From the NCBI GenBank assembly GCA_001898965.1, contig MKVW01000003.1:165373-229372 (forward strand): 64,000 bases of DNA, written 5' to 3'. Under the pieces are notes generated by a model. That model saw nothing but the letters and a program-made list of their open reading frames with translations. It had not been told where the DNA came from and ran no database searches. This DNA comes from Rhizobiales bacterium 62-17. GTDB taxonomy: Bacteria > Pseudomonadota > Alphaproteobacteria > Rhizobiales > Beijerinckiaceae. Made by a program: the position numbers and the translations under genes. The stretch's first letter is position 1. Each line of letters opens with the position of its first letter. Shown here in pieces: positions 52,874 through 62,050 of this stretch.

Positions 52874-52932
52874 TGCAACCAAATGAATAAGCAGGCCGTT
52901 GCCTTCCTGGATTGTTTTTCGGGAAGACTGTC

Positions 52933-53100
52933 ATGCGCTTTCTCATCGGCCTTATTTTTGGCATTGCTCTCACCATCGGCGTGGCCTGGGTCATCGATCA
53001 CACGGGCTCCGGCGGCCCGGAAAGCCGCCTCGTCAATTGGGATCAGTTCGAGAAGACCGTCGATGGCGTCCGCCAGAGCGTGCGGCGCCTGGCGGAGTGA
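52933..53100 (+). CDS. Small single-pass membrane protein, hypothetical
   Basis: 55 residues: a hydrophobic helix (about 3-20, FLIGLIFGIALTIGVAWVI) followed by a soluble tail with an amphipathic end (QFEKTVDGVRQSVRRLAE). GGAAG is 6 nt before ATG. No family recognised. It lies 59 bp after btaB and 77 bp before the M50 protease on the same strand, so it may be the tail of the lipid operon or a partner of the protease. Confidence 0.55.
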   Translation: MRFLIGLIFGIALTIGVAWVIDHTGSGGPESRLVNWDQFEKTVDGVRQSVRRLAE

Positions 53101-53177
53101 AGGATAATCTGGCTCCGACCAATTGCTTCCGGTCTTTCCCGCGCGCCATAATGGCCGTGTAAGCGACGAGGCGCACC

Positions 53178-54275
53178 ATGGGTTGGTCGGTCATGATCGG
53201 GCGCATTGCCGGAACGGCGGTGCGCATTCACATCACATTCCTGCTGTTTCTTCTGTGGATCGGTTTCGCCTCCTGGCGTACCGGCGGTTCGGACGCCGCG
53301 TGGAACGGCGTCGCCTTCATGGTGCTGCTGTTTGCCTGCGTGCTGGCGCATGAATTCGGCCACATCTTCATGGCGCGCCGTTTCGGCATCGCCACGCCCG
53401 ATGTGACCCTGCTGCCGATCGGTGGCGTGGCGCAGCTTGAGCGCATGCCCGAAAAGCCGATGGAACAGCTTTGGGTGGCCATCGCCGGGCCGGCTGTGAA
53501 CGTGGTCATCGCTTTGGTGTTGATCTTCGCTTTGGGCGCGACGACCGATGTGCAGCAATTGGCGCAGATCGAGGACGGGCGGCACAATCTCATCGCGCGG
53601 CTCGCCAGCGCCAATTTATTCTTGGCCATCTTCAATCTCATCCCCGCCTTTCCGATGGACGGCGGGCGCGTGCTCAATGCCATTCTCGCCATGCGTATGG
53701 ACCCGCGCCGCGCCGTGCAGATTTCGGCGCGCATCGGCCAGGGCTTTGCCTTGCTGCTGGGCTTCCTGGGCCTGTTCGGCAATCCGCTGCTCGTCTTCAT
53801 CGCCATCTTCATTTATATGGCCGCCGCCGCCGAGGCGCAGGGCAGCACGTTGCAGAGCACGACGTCAGGCCTTTCTGTTTCCGATGCGATGGAGACGAAG
53901 TTTCTCACCATTCCGGTCGAAGCTGATCTCGCGCACGCGGTCGAAACGCTGCTGGCCTCATCGCAGCATGAGTTTCCGGTGGTCGATGCTTTCGGCAAGC
54001 CGATCGGTGTTTTGACCCGCGACGATCTGCTGTCGGCCTTGAAAACCAAGACGCCGGATGCGCCGGTGAGCGAAGCGGTCAATGCCGGTGCGCCAAGCGT
54101 TCACCCGCGCGACAGTCTCGACAGCGCCTTGCGCACGCTCAATGCAACCGGCGCGCCGGCGATCAGCGTTATCGACGAGCAGGGCCGTGCAGTGGGCATG
54201 CTGACGACACAGAACGTTCTGGAAATGATGATGGTGCGCAACGCACGGCCGGAATGGAATTTCGGGCGTAAATGA
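53178..54275 (+). CDS. Site-2-type intramembrane metalloprotease (M50B) with two CBS domains
   Basis: 365 residues. Zinc motif His58-Glu59-X2-His62 in VLAHEFGHIFMARRFG, and third ligand in NLIPAFPMDGGRV (about 158-170); about five to six helices in the first 215 residues. Two CBS domains follow (about 235-290 and 300-355). Members of the Rip3/SpoIVFB-like group cleave membrane-bound regulators, and CBS domains let adenosine nucleotides tune activity. The substrate, for example an anti-sigma factor, is not in the window. Confidence 0.9.
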   Translation: MGWSVMIGRIAGTAVRIHITFLLFLLWIGFASWRTGGSDAAWNGVAFMVLLFACVLAHEFGHIFMARRFGIATPDVTLLPIGGVAQLERMPEKPMEQLWVAIAGPAVNVVIALVLIFALGATTDVQQLAQIEDGRHNLIARLASANLFLAIFNLIPAFPMDGGRVLNAILAMRMDPRRAVQISARIGQGFALLLGFLGLFGNPLLVFIAIFIYMAAAAEAQGSTLQSTTSGLSVSDAMETKFLTIPVEADLAHAVETLLASSQHEFPVVDAFGKPIGVLTRDDLLSALKTKTPDAPVSEAVNAGAPSVHPRDSLDSALRTLNATGAPAISVIDEQGRAVGMLTTQNVLEMMMVRNARPEWNFGRK

Positions 54276-54339
54276 AGAAGTGCGGCTTTCGTTCCCCTTA
54301 AGCCGATCACTTTAGAGTGACAGCCTTCCGCTGATCTAC

Positions 54340-54349
54340 GGAGGTGATC
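54340..54349 (+). promoter_or_regulatory. Unusually long Shine-Dalgarno match
   Basis: GGAGGTGATC is a 10-base complement of the 3' end of 16S rRNA, far longer than other ribosome sites in the window. It lies 8 nt before ATG 54358, in frame with the Met/His-rich gene whose signal peptide begins at ATG 54403 behind its own GGAGG (54387-54391). Either the protein has a 15-residue N-terminal extension or a short leader is translated first. Confidence 0.5.
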
Positions 54350-54402
54350 CCACCGTTATGGATTCGGTCACACCGGCCATCCTTGAGGAGGGAGCACTCG
54401 TT

Positions 54403-54852
54403 ATGAAGACAATCTCCAAACTCGCGTTCGCCGCCGCCTTTCTGAGTTCAGCTTCGCTGTTCACGCCGATGGCCTCGGCCGCACCGTTCAGTCCGACACC
54501 GCTCGCGACCCAGGGCGATGTCGAAATCGTTCCCGCTGCCATGACGCGCCGTGAGCGTATGATGCATCGCCGTGCCATGAAGAAGCATCATACGATGCGC
54601 GGTCATCGGTCGATGCGGCGCGCACCCATGCGTGGCCATCGCACGATGGGTCGCAAAGACATGACGAATTCCGATGCGGGCGCGCCCATGACCTCACCCC
54701 GCGCGCCGACGAGCCAACGCGGCCCGATGACCCCGCCGAAGGATATGTCCACGTCCGATGCCGGTGCGCGTAACAACTCGCGGGCGCCTGCAAGTGTGCC
54801 TGGCCCTCGGACGCCGCCGAAAAATATGTCGACGACTGACTCGCCCCGATAA
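54403..54852 (+). CDS. Secreted Met/His/Arg-rich repeat protein, hypothetical
   Basis: 149 residues. Signal peptide about 1-25 (LAFAAAFLSSASLFTPMASAA). Mature residues 45-85 are packed with Met, His and Arg (RRERMMHRRAMKKHH, MRGHRSMRR, MRGHRTMGR); residues 86-149 consist of about 2.5 copies of a 28-residue unit starting D-M-(T/S)-x-S-D-A-G-A and ending (M/R)TPPK. Probably intrinsically disordered and periplasmic; Met and His clusters suggest copper or silver binding, an inference. No homologue family recognised. An in-frame upstream ATG (54358) has an exceptional ribosome site. Confidence 0.7.
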   Translation: MKTISKLAFAAAFLSSASLFTPMASAAPFSPTPLATQGDVEIVPAAMTRRERMMHRRAMKKHHTMRGHRSMRRAPMRGHRTMGRKDMTNSDAGAPMTSPRAPTSQRGPMTPPKDMSTSDAGARNNSRAPASVPGPRTPPKNMSTTDSPR

Positions 54853-54877
54853 GTTGGATACTGGGCCTATCACCTGG

Positions 54878-54907
54878 TTCCCGGATCACGCTGCGCGTGT
54901 CCGGGAA
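54878..54907. terminator. Hairpin between convergent genes
   Basis: TTCCCGGATCACGC (54878-54891) pairs with GCGTGTCCGGGAA (54895-54907) with one bulged base and a 3-nt loop, between the Met/His-rich gene and hemB. No T-run; it may be a bidirectional terminator or a short intergenic repeat. Confidence 0.55.
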
Positions 54908-54937
54908 TACACAAAGGTCCGGGCTCAAGAGTCGGGC

Positions 54938-56068
<1,131 letters not shown>

Positions 56069-56192
56069 TTAACCGCAGGCAATATCATGTTGCCCAGGTT
56101 GGCAAAACCGACGCGTTGACGCGGGGAACCGTCGGTTCTATCCGGAAATCCCCCCTCCGCACCGATTCATATGGTGCGTCCGGAGCTTGCGC

Positions 56193-56702
56193 ATGCCGAT
56201 CGTCCAGGCGGACCGATCAGACCCATTCGACGACCGCGAGGCCATTCAGGTTGGGCCGGAGGCGGAGCGCCGCCGCCGTGCCTCGCTGCGCTGGGCCATC
56301 ATGCTGGTGGTTTACATGCGGGCCCTGGCGGCCCTGTGGATGATCCTCGGCCTCGTTAACTGGATGAAGTTACTTTTCCCGGCCGGAGGCCCGCCAAACC
56401 TTCCTGAAAGCCTAAATACGACGATCGCCGTTCTGGCGGTTGTGCAGGTGGTGGCCGCCGCCGGGCTCTGGTTGGCTAATCCCTGGGGCGGGGTTTTGTG
56501 GCTGGTGGTGGCTTTGGGGGAGGCGCTGGCGGCACTCTTCGTGCCCGATTTCCCCAACGGCGGAGGCCTGCTGATGGCCCTCTATGCGCCGCTTATTTTA
56601 GTCTATTTCCTACTGACTTATCTGGCTTCTCGGGAAACCGAGGCGCGTTACGGAGGCCGTCCGAGACCGCTTATGAGACGCTTCAAACGCTCGGGAAGTT
56701 AG
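56193..56702 (+). CDS. DUF6163 membrane protein
   Basis: 169 residues, four predicted helices (about 38-60, 78-98, 103-122, 128-148) with basic ends (ERRRRASLRW, PRPLMRRFKR). This protein is regularly found between hemB and ldtR in Rhizobiales; its function is unknown. ATG 56193 is chosen because GGAG (56182-56185) is 7 nt away; an in-frame TTG lies 6 bp upstream. The region between it and ldtR (161 bp) is AT-rich and may contain the ldtR promoter. Confidence 0.75.
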   Translation: MPIVQADRSDPFDDREAIQVGPEAERRRRASLRWAIMLVVYMRALAALWMILGLVNWMKLLFPAGGPPNLPESLNTTIAVLAVVQVVAAAGLWLANPWGGVLWLVVALGEALAALFVPDFPNGGGLLMALYAPLILVYFLLTYLASRETEARYGGRPRPLMRRFKRSGS

Positions 56703-56863
56703 GTAATTTTTACTCAAAAAACAGGCGGTTAGTTAAGCATCGCAAAAGCCCAAAGGGTAAATCTGGGATTCATTCTGTTATTTAAACTCGTCTTCATTCG
56801 CTCAACCTATGTTCCTTACCAACGAGCCGGCAGAGACCGGCCGGGCAAGGTGTTAACGGGGTG

Positions 56864-57382
56864 ATGAAAATGAGTACGGCTTTGAAGTCTGAACAGTCCC
56901 AGAACCGGGCCGAGCGCACTGCGCAGGTGCGCCCCGCCTATCTGGAATCCCTGACGCTGGTGGAGCGGCTGCATCGTCGCCTGCTCGATGTGATCAAGGA
57001 TGAATTCGACCGTCGTGGCCGCAGCGACATCAACGCGGTGCAGGCGCTGCTGCTCTATAACATTGGCGGCAGCGAACTGACGGCGGGCGAGCTGCGCACA
57101 CGCGGCTACTATCTCGGCTCCAACGTCTCCTACAACGTCAAGAAACTGGTCGAGATGAACTATCTGCACCACGCCCGGTCTCGCGTGGATCGCCGCTCGG
57201 TGCGCATCAGCCTCACCGACAAGGGCAAGGAAGTGCACGACGTCGTCGCCGCGCTCTATGAAAAGCATGTCCTGACGGTCGAGCAGATCGGCGGCATTCA
57301 GGCGGAAGATTTCGTCCGTATGAACCAGGCCCTGGTGCGTCTCGAGCGCTTCTGGACCGACCAGATCCGTTATCGCCTGTAG
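56864..57382 (+). CDS. ldtR: MarR family transcriptional regulator LdtR
   Basis: 172 residues with a long N-terminal helix and MarR winged helix (about 55-125; VQALLLYNIGGSELTAGELRTRGYYLGSNVSYNVKKLVEMNYL and the wing RSRVDRRSVRISLTDKG). It matches LdtR, described in Liberibacter and Sinorhizobium as a regulator of an L,D-transpeptidase and of osmotic tolerance. No ldt gene is in the window. A GTG directly before ATG 56864 is an alternative start. A terminator-like hairpin follows at 57447-57486. Confidence 0.88.
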   Translation: MKMSTALKSEQSQNRAERTAQVRPAYLESLTLVERLHRRLLDVIKDEFDRRGRSDINAVQALLLYNIGGSELTAGELRTRGYYLGSNVSYNVKKLVEMNYLHHARSRVDRRSVRISLTDKGKEVHDVVAALYEKHVLTVEQIGGIQAEDFVRMNQALVRLERFWTDQIRYRL

Positions 57383-57446
57383 GATTGTTAGAAACGAGCG
57401 TTTTCTTGTGCTCCCGCGGGAAGGTACAAGAAGTATCTAGTTTTGA

Positions 57447-57486
57447 AAAGCATCTGGCAGGCAGGTGGCTGCTTACCGGATGCTTT
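57447..57486 (+). terminator. Hairpin after ldtR
   Basis: AAAGCATCTGG (57447-57457) pairs with CCGGATGCTTT (57476-57486) with one G-U pair and an 18-nt loop, then CTCTTATG. Probably the ldtR terminator; it marks the left side of the foreign-looking segment. Confidence 0.6.
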
Positions 57487-57610
57487 CTCTTATGTAACTA
57501 TATTAGCAGCTCGATAAAGCGTCGGATGTGTGGGTAACGCTACCGGAGGCCTTTTCTCTGGAATACGCCCGTACGAAAATGACTGAATCTGACGTTTTAG
57601 GGAGAGGGCC

Positions 57611-58912
57611 GTGACGGCCGGAAATCGTATTTACCAATCCACCGCCGTATTCGGCATAAGCAGCCGCATATTGGAGCTGTCTTATGTCGATCGCGGTGAG
57701 CTCGACAAGGAGCTTCAACGTCTCCTGCAACGACCGACGCACATCGCCCTAAAGGGCGAGTCCAAGTGCGGCAAAAGCTGGCTGCGGCAGAGGAACATTC
57801 CGAATGCGATAACGGTTCAGTGTCGTCTCAATAGGACGGTGCTTGATCTCTACGTTGACGCTCTAAGCCAACTGGGTATCCGGCTTACGCTGGAAACTGC
57901 AAATCGCACCGGTATTAAAGGAACGGTCGAGGGGACCGCTGAGGGTGGCTGGAGCATTCTTGCCAAGGTGACGGCCAAGGTAGGCGGCACTGTTGAGAAG
58001 GAACGCACAGAGAAGACGAAGCCCGTAGGTCAGGACATCAACGACCTTCGTTTTATCGCCGACATTATTCGAGAGAGCGGTCGGCGGCTTGTCATTGAGG
58101 ATTATCATTACCTCTCACAACACGAACGGGCGGCGTTTGCTTTCGATCTCAAAGCACTCTGGGACTATGAGTGCTTCGTCGTTATTATCGGCATATGGCC
58201 CGAAAACAATATGCTACTGGCTCTGAATCCTGATCTGTCGGGCAGGGTTACGGAAGTCTCGATCTACTGGAGCTCGGAAGACCTCTACAAAATCATCCTT
58301 CAGGGAACGAAGGCATTGAACATTGAGGTCTCAAGGCCAATCGCGAAGCGATTGGTAGAGGACTCGTTCGGCACGGCAGGGGTCCTGCAGGCGCTGATGC
58401 TCAAAATGCTGGATGAGCAAGGTATAGAAGAAACCGGCGATCAGCTTCGTGTATTGGACGAGATGAAGGCCTATGAACACGCCGCCTGGTCCTATGCGGA
58501 TCAGTTGAATGCTGTCTATCAGAGCTTCGCCTCGCGTGTTGCTCGAGGCATTCGAGCCCGGCCTAATAGTACGGGCATCTATGCCCATTCATTGGCAGTT
58601 ATTTTGGACGCTGATGATGAAACTTTGCTTAAGGGTATGCATTTGAACGATATCTATTCCCAGGCGAGCGAGCGGGAGCCGCGAGTGCAGAAGGGCAATC
58701 TGAGGCAGGCGTTAGATAAGATGGATGAGCTACAGATTGATGATGACGGGCGCGGTCTGGTTCTCACTTATGATGGCAATTCCGGTCTAATGGTCGTTGT
58801 GGACAAACAACTGCTTTTCTACCGAAAGTATGCGAGCGTTCACTGGCCTTGGGAACAAATGGTGGCAAGCAACGACGAAAAAGAGACGCTGACTTTCGGC
58901 GGCGAAAAGTGA
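57611..58912 (+). CDS. Orphan P-loop (AAA/STAND-like) ATPase, hypothetical
   Basis: 433 residues. Walker A GESKCGKS (49-56), Walker B-like LVIEDYHYL (Glu163-Asp164), a sensor-1-like VVIIGIW strand (191-196), an Arg-finger candidate in LSGRVTEV (Arg212), and a helical lid with SFGTAGVLQALMLKML (about 255-275). Between the Walker motifs is a Gly/Thr/Glu-rich insert (96-140), probably a beta-hairpin. The C-terminal third (345-425) looks like a winged-helix-type domain. No effector domain is fused. It starts with GTG; GGAG is 6 nt upstream. Base composition and codons are visibly less GC-rich than in both neighbours, and it has its own terminator. Possibly a defence or stress ATPase; function unproven. 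Confidence 0.7.
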   Translation: MTAGNRIYQSTAVFGISSRILELSYVDRGELDKELQRLLQRPTHIALKGESKCGKSWLRQRNIPNAITVQCRLNRTVLDLYVDALSQLGIRLTLETANRTGIKGTVEGTAEGGWSILAKVTAKVGGTVEKERTEKTKPVGQDINDLRFIADIIRESGRRLVIEDYHYLSQHERAAFAFDLKALWDYECFVVIIGIWPENNMLLALNPDLSGRVTEVSIYWSSEDLYKIILQGTKALNIEVSRPIAKRLVEDSFGTAGVLQALMLKMLDEQGIEETGDQLRVLDEMKAYEHAAWSYADQLNAVYQSFASRVARGIRARPNSTGIYAHSLAVILDADDETLLKGMHLNDIYSQASEREPRVQKGNLRQALDKMDELQIDDDGRGLVLTYDGNSGLMVVVDKQLLFYRKYASVHWPWEQMVASNDEKETLTFGGEK

Positions 58913-59024
58913 AGATCCGCTTCGTCGAATGATCTGGTAAAATGAGCCACGGAAGACTTGAAATAAACAAGTAAAGTCAAATAATTATGCTTCGTTTGTA
59001 GTTCTTCACTGAGTCCCTTGAAAG

Positions 59025-59047
59025 CAGCCCGGTGAGGGGCTGTTTTT
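59025..59047 (+). terminator. Intrinsic terminator after orphan ATPase
   Basis: CAGCCC (59025-59030) / GGGCTG (59037-59042), 6-nt loop, followed by TTTTT (59043-59047), 112 bp after the ATPase stop. Confidence 0.82.
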
Positions 59048-59130
59048 GCTTGTGGGGAGGTCACCAGTGCCCGCTTGGATTTCGCTTACGCATGTCCGAC
59101 GATGCAAGCGAATGCGAGGGGTTGAGATTC

Positions 59131-60792
59131 ATGCTGCCGAATTGGCTCGTTCGTTTCTGGTCTTCGTTCTCGATGACCGGACTGTTACTGGCGACATTGT
59201 TCTTCGCGGCGTCCCTCACGCCGACCCTGATCCCCCGCAACTATCTCACGCAAGGCGTGCTCTCCGGTGTGGCCGCTGCTGCCGGCTATGGCCTCGGCTT
59301 TTTTCTGCGTTGGCTCTGGCGCTATCTGGAACTGCCGGAGTTCAGGGCGCGCACCCAGTTCATCTCGAAAATCATCGCCTCGGTCGTCTGCGGTCTCATC
59401 GGCCTCGCTTTTCTATGGCAGGCGGCCGAGTGGCAGAATTCGATCCGCCGGCTGATGCATCTCGATCCGGTGGATACGGCCCACCCCTTCGAGGTCGGTG
59501 CCATTGCGCTGCTCACCTTCATCATCGTGATCGCGCTGGCGCGGTTGTTCAATCTTTTGCTCTATTTCATTTCCGGCCAGCTCAATCGCTTTGTGCCCAA
59601 GCGCATTTCCTATGTGGTGGGCACGGCGATCGCGGTTCTGCTGTTCTGGTCGGCGGCCAATGGCGTCATCTTCCGCTATGGCCTGCGCGTGCTCGACAGC
59701 TCCTTCCAGCGGCTCGATGCGCTGATGCCGCCCGACATGCAGGCTCCGACCGATCCGACGAAGACCGGCAGCGCTGCCTCTTTGGTGCGCTGGCAGGATC
59801 TCGGCCGTATGGGCCGCTCCTATATCGCGACGGGGCCGAGCGCCGCCGATATCAACGCTTTCACCAAGGAGCCGGCGAAACAGCCGGTGCGGGTTTATGT
59901 CGGGCTTGAATCAGGCTCGACGCCGCAGGAGCGGGCGCGGCTGGCGCTGGAGGAATTGAAGCGGGCAGGCGGCTTCAATCGCAAGACCCTCGTCATCATC
60001 ACGCCCACCGGCACCGGCTGGGTCGATGAACAGGCGATCGATCCGATCGAATATTTGCACCATGGCGATATCGCCAGCGTCGCCACGCAATATTCCTATC
60101 TCGCGAGCTGGATGTCGCTTCTGGTCGAGCCCGGCTATGGCGCCGAACAGTCGCGCGCTCTGTTCAGCGAAATCTATGGCTATTGGCGCAACCTGCCGCG
60201 CGATGGGCGGCCGAAGCTTTATCTGTTCGGACTGAGTCTGGGCTCGCTCTCGACCGAACTCTCGAACGACCTGTTCGAAGTTTTGGGCGAGCCCTATCAG
60301 GGCGAACTTCTGGCTGGGCCGCCCTTCGCCAGCCGCATCTGGCGCTCGATCACCAATCGCCGCAATCCCGGCACGCCCGAATGGCTGCCGCAATTCCGCG
60401 ACGGCTCCTATGTGCGCTTCACCGCGCAGGAGAATGCGCTGGAAATCCAGGATGCGCATTGGGGGCCGTTGCGCGTCGTCTATCTGCAATATGCCAGCGA
60501 CCCGATCGTCTTCTTCGAGCCACGTTCATTCTACCGCCAACCCGATTGGATGAAGACACCGCGCGGCCCCGATGTCTCGCCCGATCTGCGCTGGTATCCG
60601 GTCGTCACCTTCCTGCAACTGGCGCTCGATCTCGCGGTGGCGACGACCGCGCCTATTGGATTCGGCCATGTCTATGCGGCGGAGAATTATATCGATGCGT
60701 GGAAGGAAGTGGCCAATATCGATTACTGGTCGCCGGTGGAGACGGATCGGTTGAAGGAGCTTTTCATCGCGAAGCGGGCGGGGAAGAAGTGA
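59131..60792 (+). CDS. Membrane-anchored alpha/beta hydrolase (Abhydrolase_9 type)
   Basis: 553 residues. About five helices in the first 200 residues (FFAASLTPTLIPRNYLTQG is the family's opening motif), then a hydrolase domain with nucleophile elbow FGLSLGSLSTE (Ser about 368) and late segments FVYLQYASDPIVFFEP-like (seen as YLQYASDPIVFFE) and IGFGHVY for the acid and His. The function is unknown; the active domain is predicted outside the membrane. ATG 59131 follows GAGGGG by 9 nt and matches the family start; an in-frame ATG at 59092 is possible. Confidence 0.82.
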   Translation: MLPNWLVRFWSSFSMTGLLLATLFFAASLTPTLIPRNYLTQGVLSGVAAAAGYGLGFFLRWLWRYLELPEFRARTQFISKIIASVVCGLIGLAFLWQAAEWQNSIRRLMHLDPVDTAHPFEVGAIALLTFIIVIALARLFNLLLYFISGQLNRFVPKRISYVVGTAIAVLLFWSAANGVIFRYGLRVLDSSFQRLDALMPPDMQAPTDPTKTGSAASLVRWQDLGRMGRSYIATGPSAADINAFTKEPAKQPVRVYVGLESGSTPQERARLALEELKRAGGFNRKTLVIITPTGTGWVDEQAIDPIEYLHHGDIASVATQYSYLASWMSLLVEPGYGAEQSRALFSEIYGYWRNLPRDGRPKLYLFGLSLGSLSTELSNDLFEVLGEPYQGELLAGPPFASRIWRSITNRRNPGTPEWLPQFRDGSYVRFTAQENALEIQDAHWGPLRVVYLQYASDPIVFFEPRSFYRQPDWMKTPRGPDVSPDLRWYPVVTFLQLALDLAVATTAPIGFGHVYAAENYIDAWKEVANIDYWSPVETDRLKELFIAKRAGKK

Positions 60793-60795
60793 CGG

Positions 60796-60927
60796 GATAA
60801 CCGTCATTGCGAGGAGCACAGCGACGAAGCAATCCAGGGGCGTGTGGTAGGGCCCGTAGCACAGACATATCGGCATCGATGATCGAGCCTCCTGGATTGC
60901 TTCGCTGCGCTCGCAATGACAGTTATC
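60796..60927. repeat. Intergenic palindromic repeat element, copy 2
   Basis: 132-bp element: left arm 60796-60838 pairs with right arm 60891-60927 (about 37 pairs, with a few extra bases in the left arm). The interior has CCAGGGGCGTGTGG (60834-60847), identical to the core of the element at 13345-13497. It lies between convergent genes and could also stop transcription. Confidence 0.75.
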
Positions 60928-60930
60928 TTG

Positions 60931-61869
60931 CTACCTCCGCTTCACCTCATGGGGCGTCTTCCCAAACGCCGCCTTGAACGCGCGGCTGAAGTGGGAGAGG
61001 TCGCTGAAGCCATAGGTCAGCGCCGCATCCGTCACCTGCTGCACCTGGCCTTCGCTCAGCGCGCGATAGCTCAAAGTCAGACGCTGCTGCCAGAGCCAGC
61101 GGATCGGTGTCGTCGCTTCCGCCGCGAACAGGCGGTTCAGGGTGCGGGGCGCCATGTTCTGGGCTTGCGCGATCGTTTCCAGATCGAGATCGGGATCGTG
61201 CAGGTTCGCGCGGATAAAGGCTTTCACCCGTTCGAGGCGCGGGTCGCCGCGTGACGTCTCGGCGACGAGTTCGCTTTCCAATGTGGTGGCGAACATGTCG
61301 AGCGCCGACTGGCTCAGTCGGTCGACCACCGTGTCGGCGACATCGTCGAGTTCGGTCATCCGGCGAATGAGAGTGCCGCAAAGAACACCGAGCTTCGATG
61401 AGTGTGGAACAGCGCGCGCCGCCAAGGTCGCAGCTTCGGGTAGGCGCGCGGTGAGCAGGGGCCTTGGGATCGACACCATTATCGCGCGGGCACGTGGCCC
61501 GAATTCCAAAGCGAACGGCTGCGATTGGTCGTGCAGCACCATGTCGCCTGGGTGCAGCGGCGCCTCGCGGCCGCACTGGCTCAAAATGGTTTCGCCGCCG
61601 AGCGACAGCCACAGCATGAAATAGTCGCGTGGGTCCTTGCGGATATCTTGCGGGCTGCGGGTAACGTGGATGCGCTCGCCGTCGCGCGTCGCCGACCAGA
61701 TGTCGTTGATGTGGAGTGCGCCGAACCGGCGGATGGCGACGCGCGCGCGAAAGGCCTGCGGCGCGCGGCGGCATTCGGTGCGCGAGAAATCGCGGCAGGT
61801 CACCTGATGCCAGTGATCGAAACCATCGCCGGGCCGAACGGCGGTGACATCCAGGATGGGAGCCGACAT
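60931..61869 (-). CDS. AraC family transcriptional regulator
   Basis: 312 residues: an N-terminal AraC-binding-like domain (about 5-195; HWHQVTCRDFSRTECRR, GDMVLHDQSQPFALEFG) as in FeaR/NphR-type regulators, and the C-terminal double HTH (about 215-310; DLETIAQAQNMAPRTLNRLF, VTDAALTYGFSDLSHFSRAFKAAFGKTP). Such proteins usually activate a neighbouring catabolic gene when an aromatic or amine ligand binds. It is divergent from an isochorismatase-like hydrolase. Confidence 0.92.
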   Translation of the reverse strand: MSAPILDVTAVRPGDGFDHWHQVTCRDFSRTECRRAPQAFRARVAIRRFGALHINDIWSATRDGERIHVTRSPQDIRKDPRDYFMLWLSLGGETILSQCGREAPLHPGDMVLHDQSQPFALEFGPRARAIMVSIPRPLLTARLPEAATLAARAVPHSSKLGVLCGTLIRRMTELDDVADTVVDRLSQSALDMFATTLESELVAETSRGDPRLERVKAFIRANLHDPDLDLETIAQAQNMAPRTLNRLFAAEATTPIRWLWQQRLTLSYRALSEGQVQQVTDAALTYGFSDLSHFSRAFKAAFGKTPHEVKRR

Positions 61870-61944
61870 GGGCGTTCTCCGACGCGTGAACGGGGCGCAT
61901 TAAGCCCCCGATGTCAGGCTCTGGCAAGATTCCGGCCAAGCTTT

Positions 61945-61964
61945 CCAAAGATCGCGATCTTTGG
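61945..61964. promoter_or_regulatory. Perfect 20-bp palindrome in AraC/hydrolase intergenic region
   Basis: CCAAAGATCG at 61945-61954 is directly followed by its exact reverse complement (61955-61964), with no spacer. It lies 76 bp from the AraC start and 87 bp before the cysteine hydrolase start. AraC proteins normally bind direct repeats, so another dimeric regulator, such as the IclR protein at 62806, may be the reader. Confidence 0.55.
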
Positions 61965-62050
61965 CACGCAGAGGCCAAAAGCTGGCCACGGCAGGCAAGC
62001 GCGCTGGCGGTGCGCGGTGCTAGGCAGGAACATCAGAGCGGGAGGTTTTC

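Noticed and set aside
54340-54349. GGAGGTGATC as a remnant of a 16S rRNA gene end
   Set aside because: It is the complement of the 16S tail, not the tail itself, and it sits at ribosome-site distance from an in-frame ATG; no other rRNA-like sequence is nearby.
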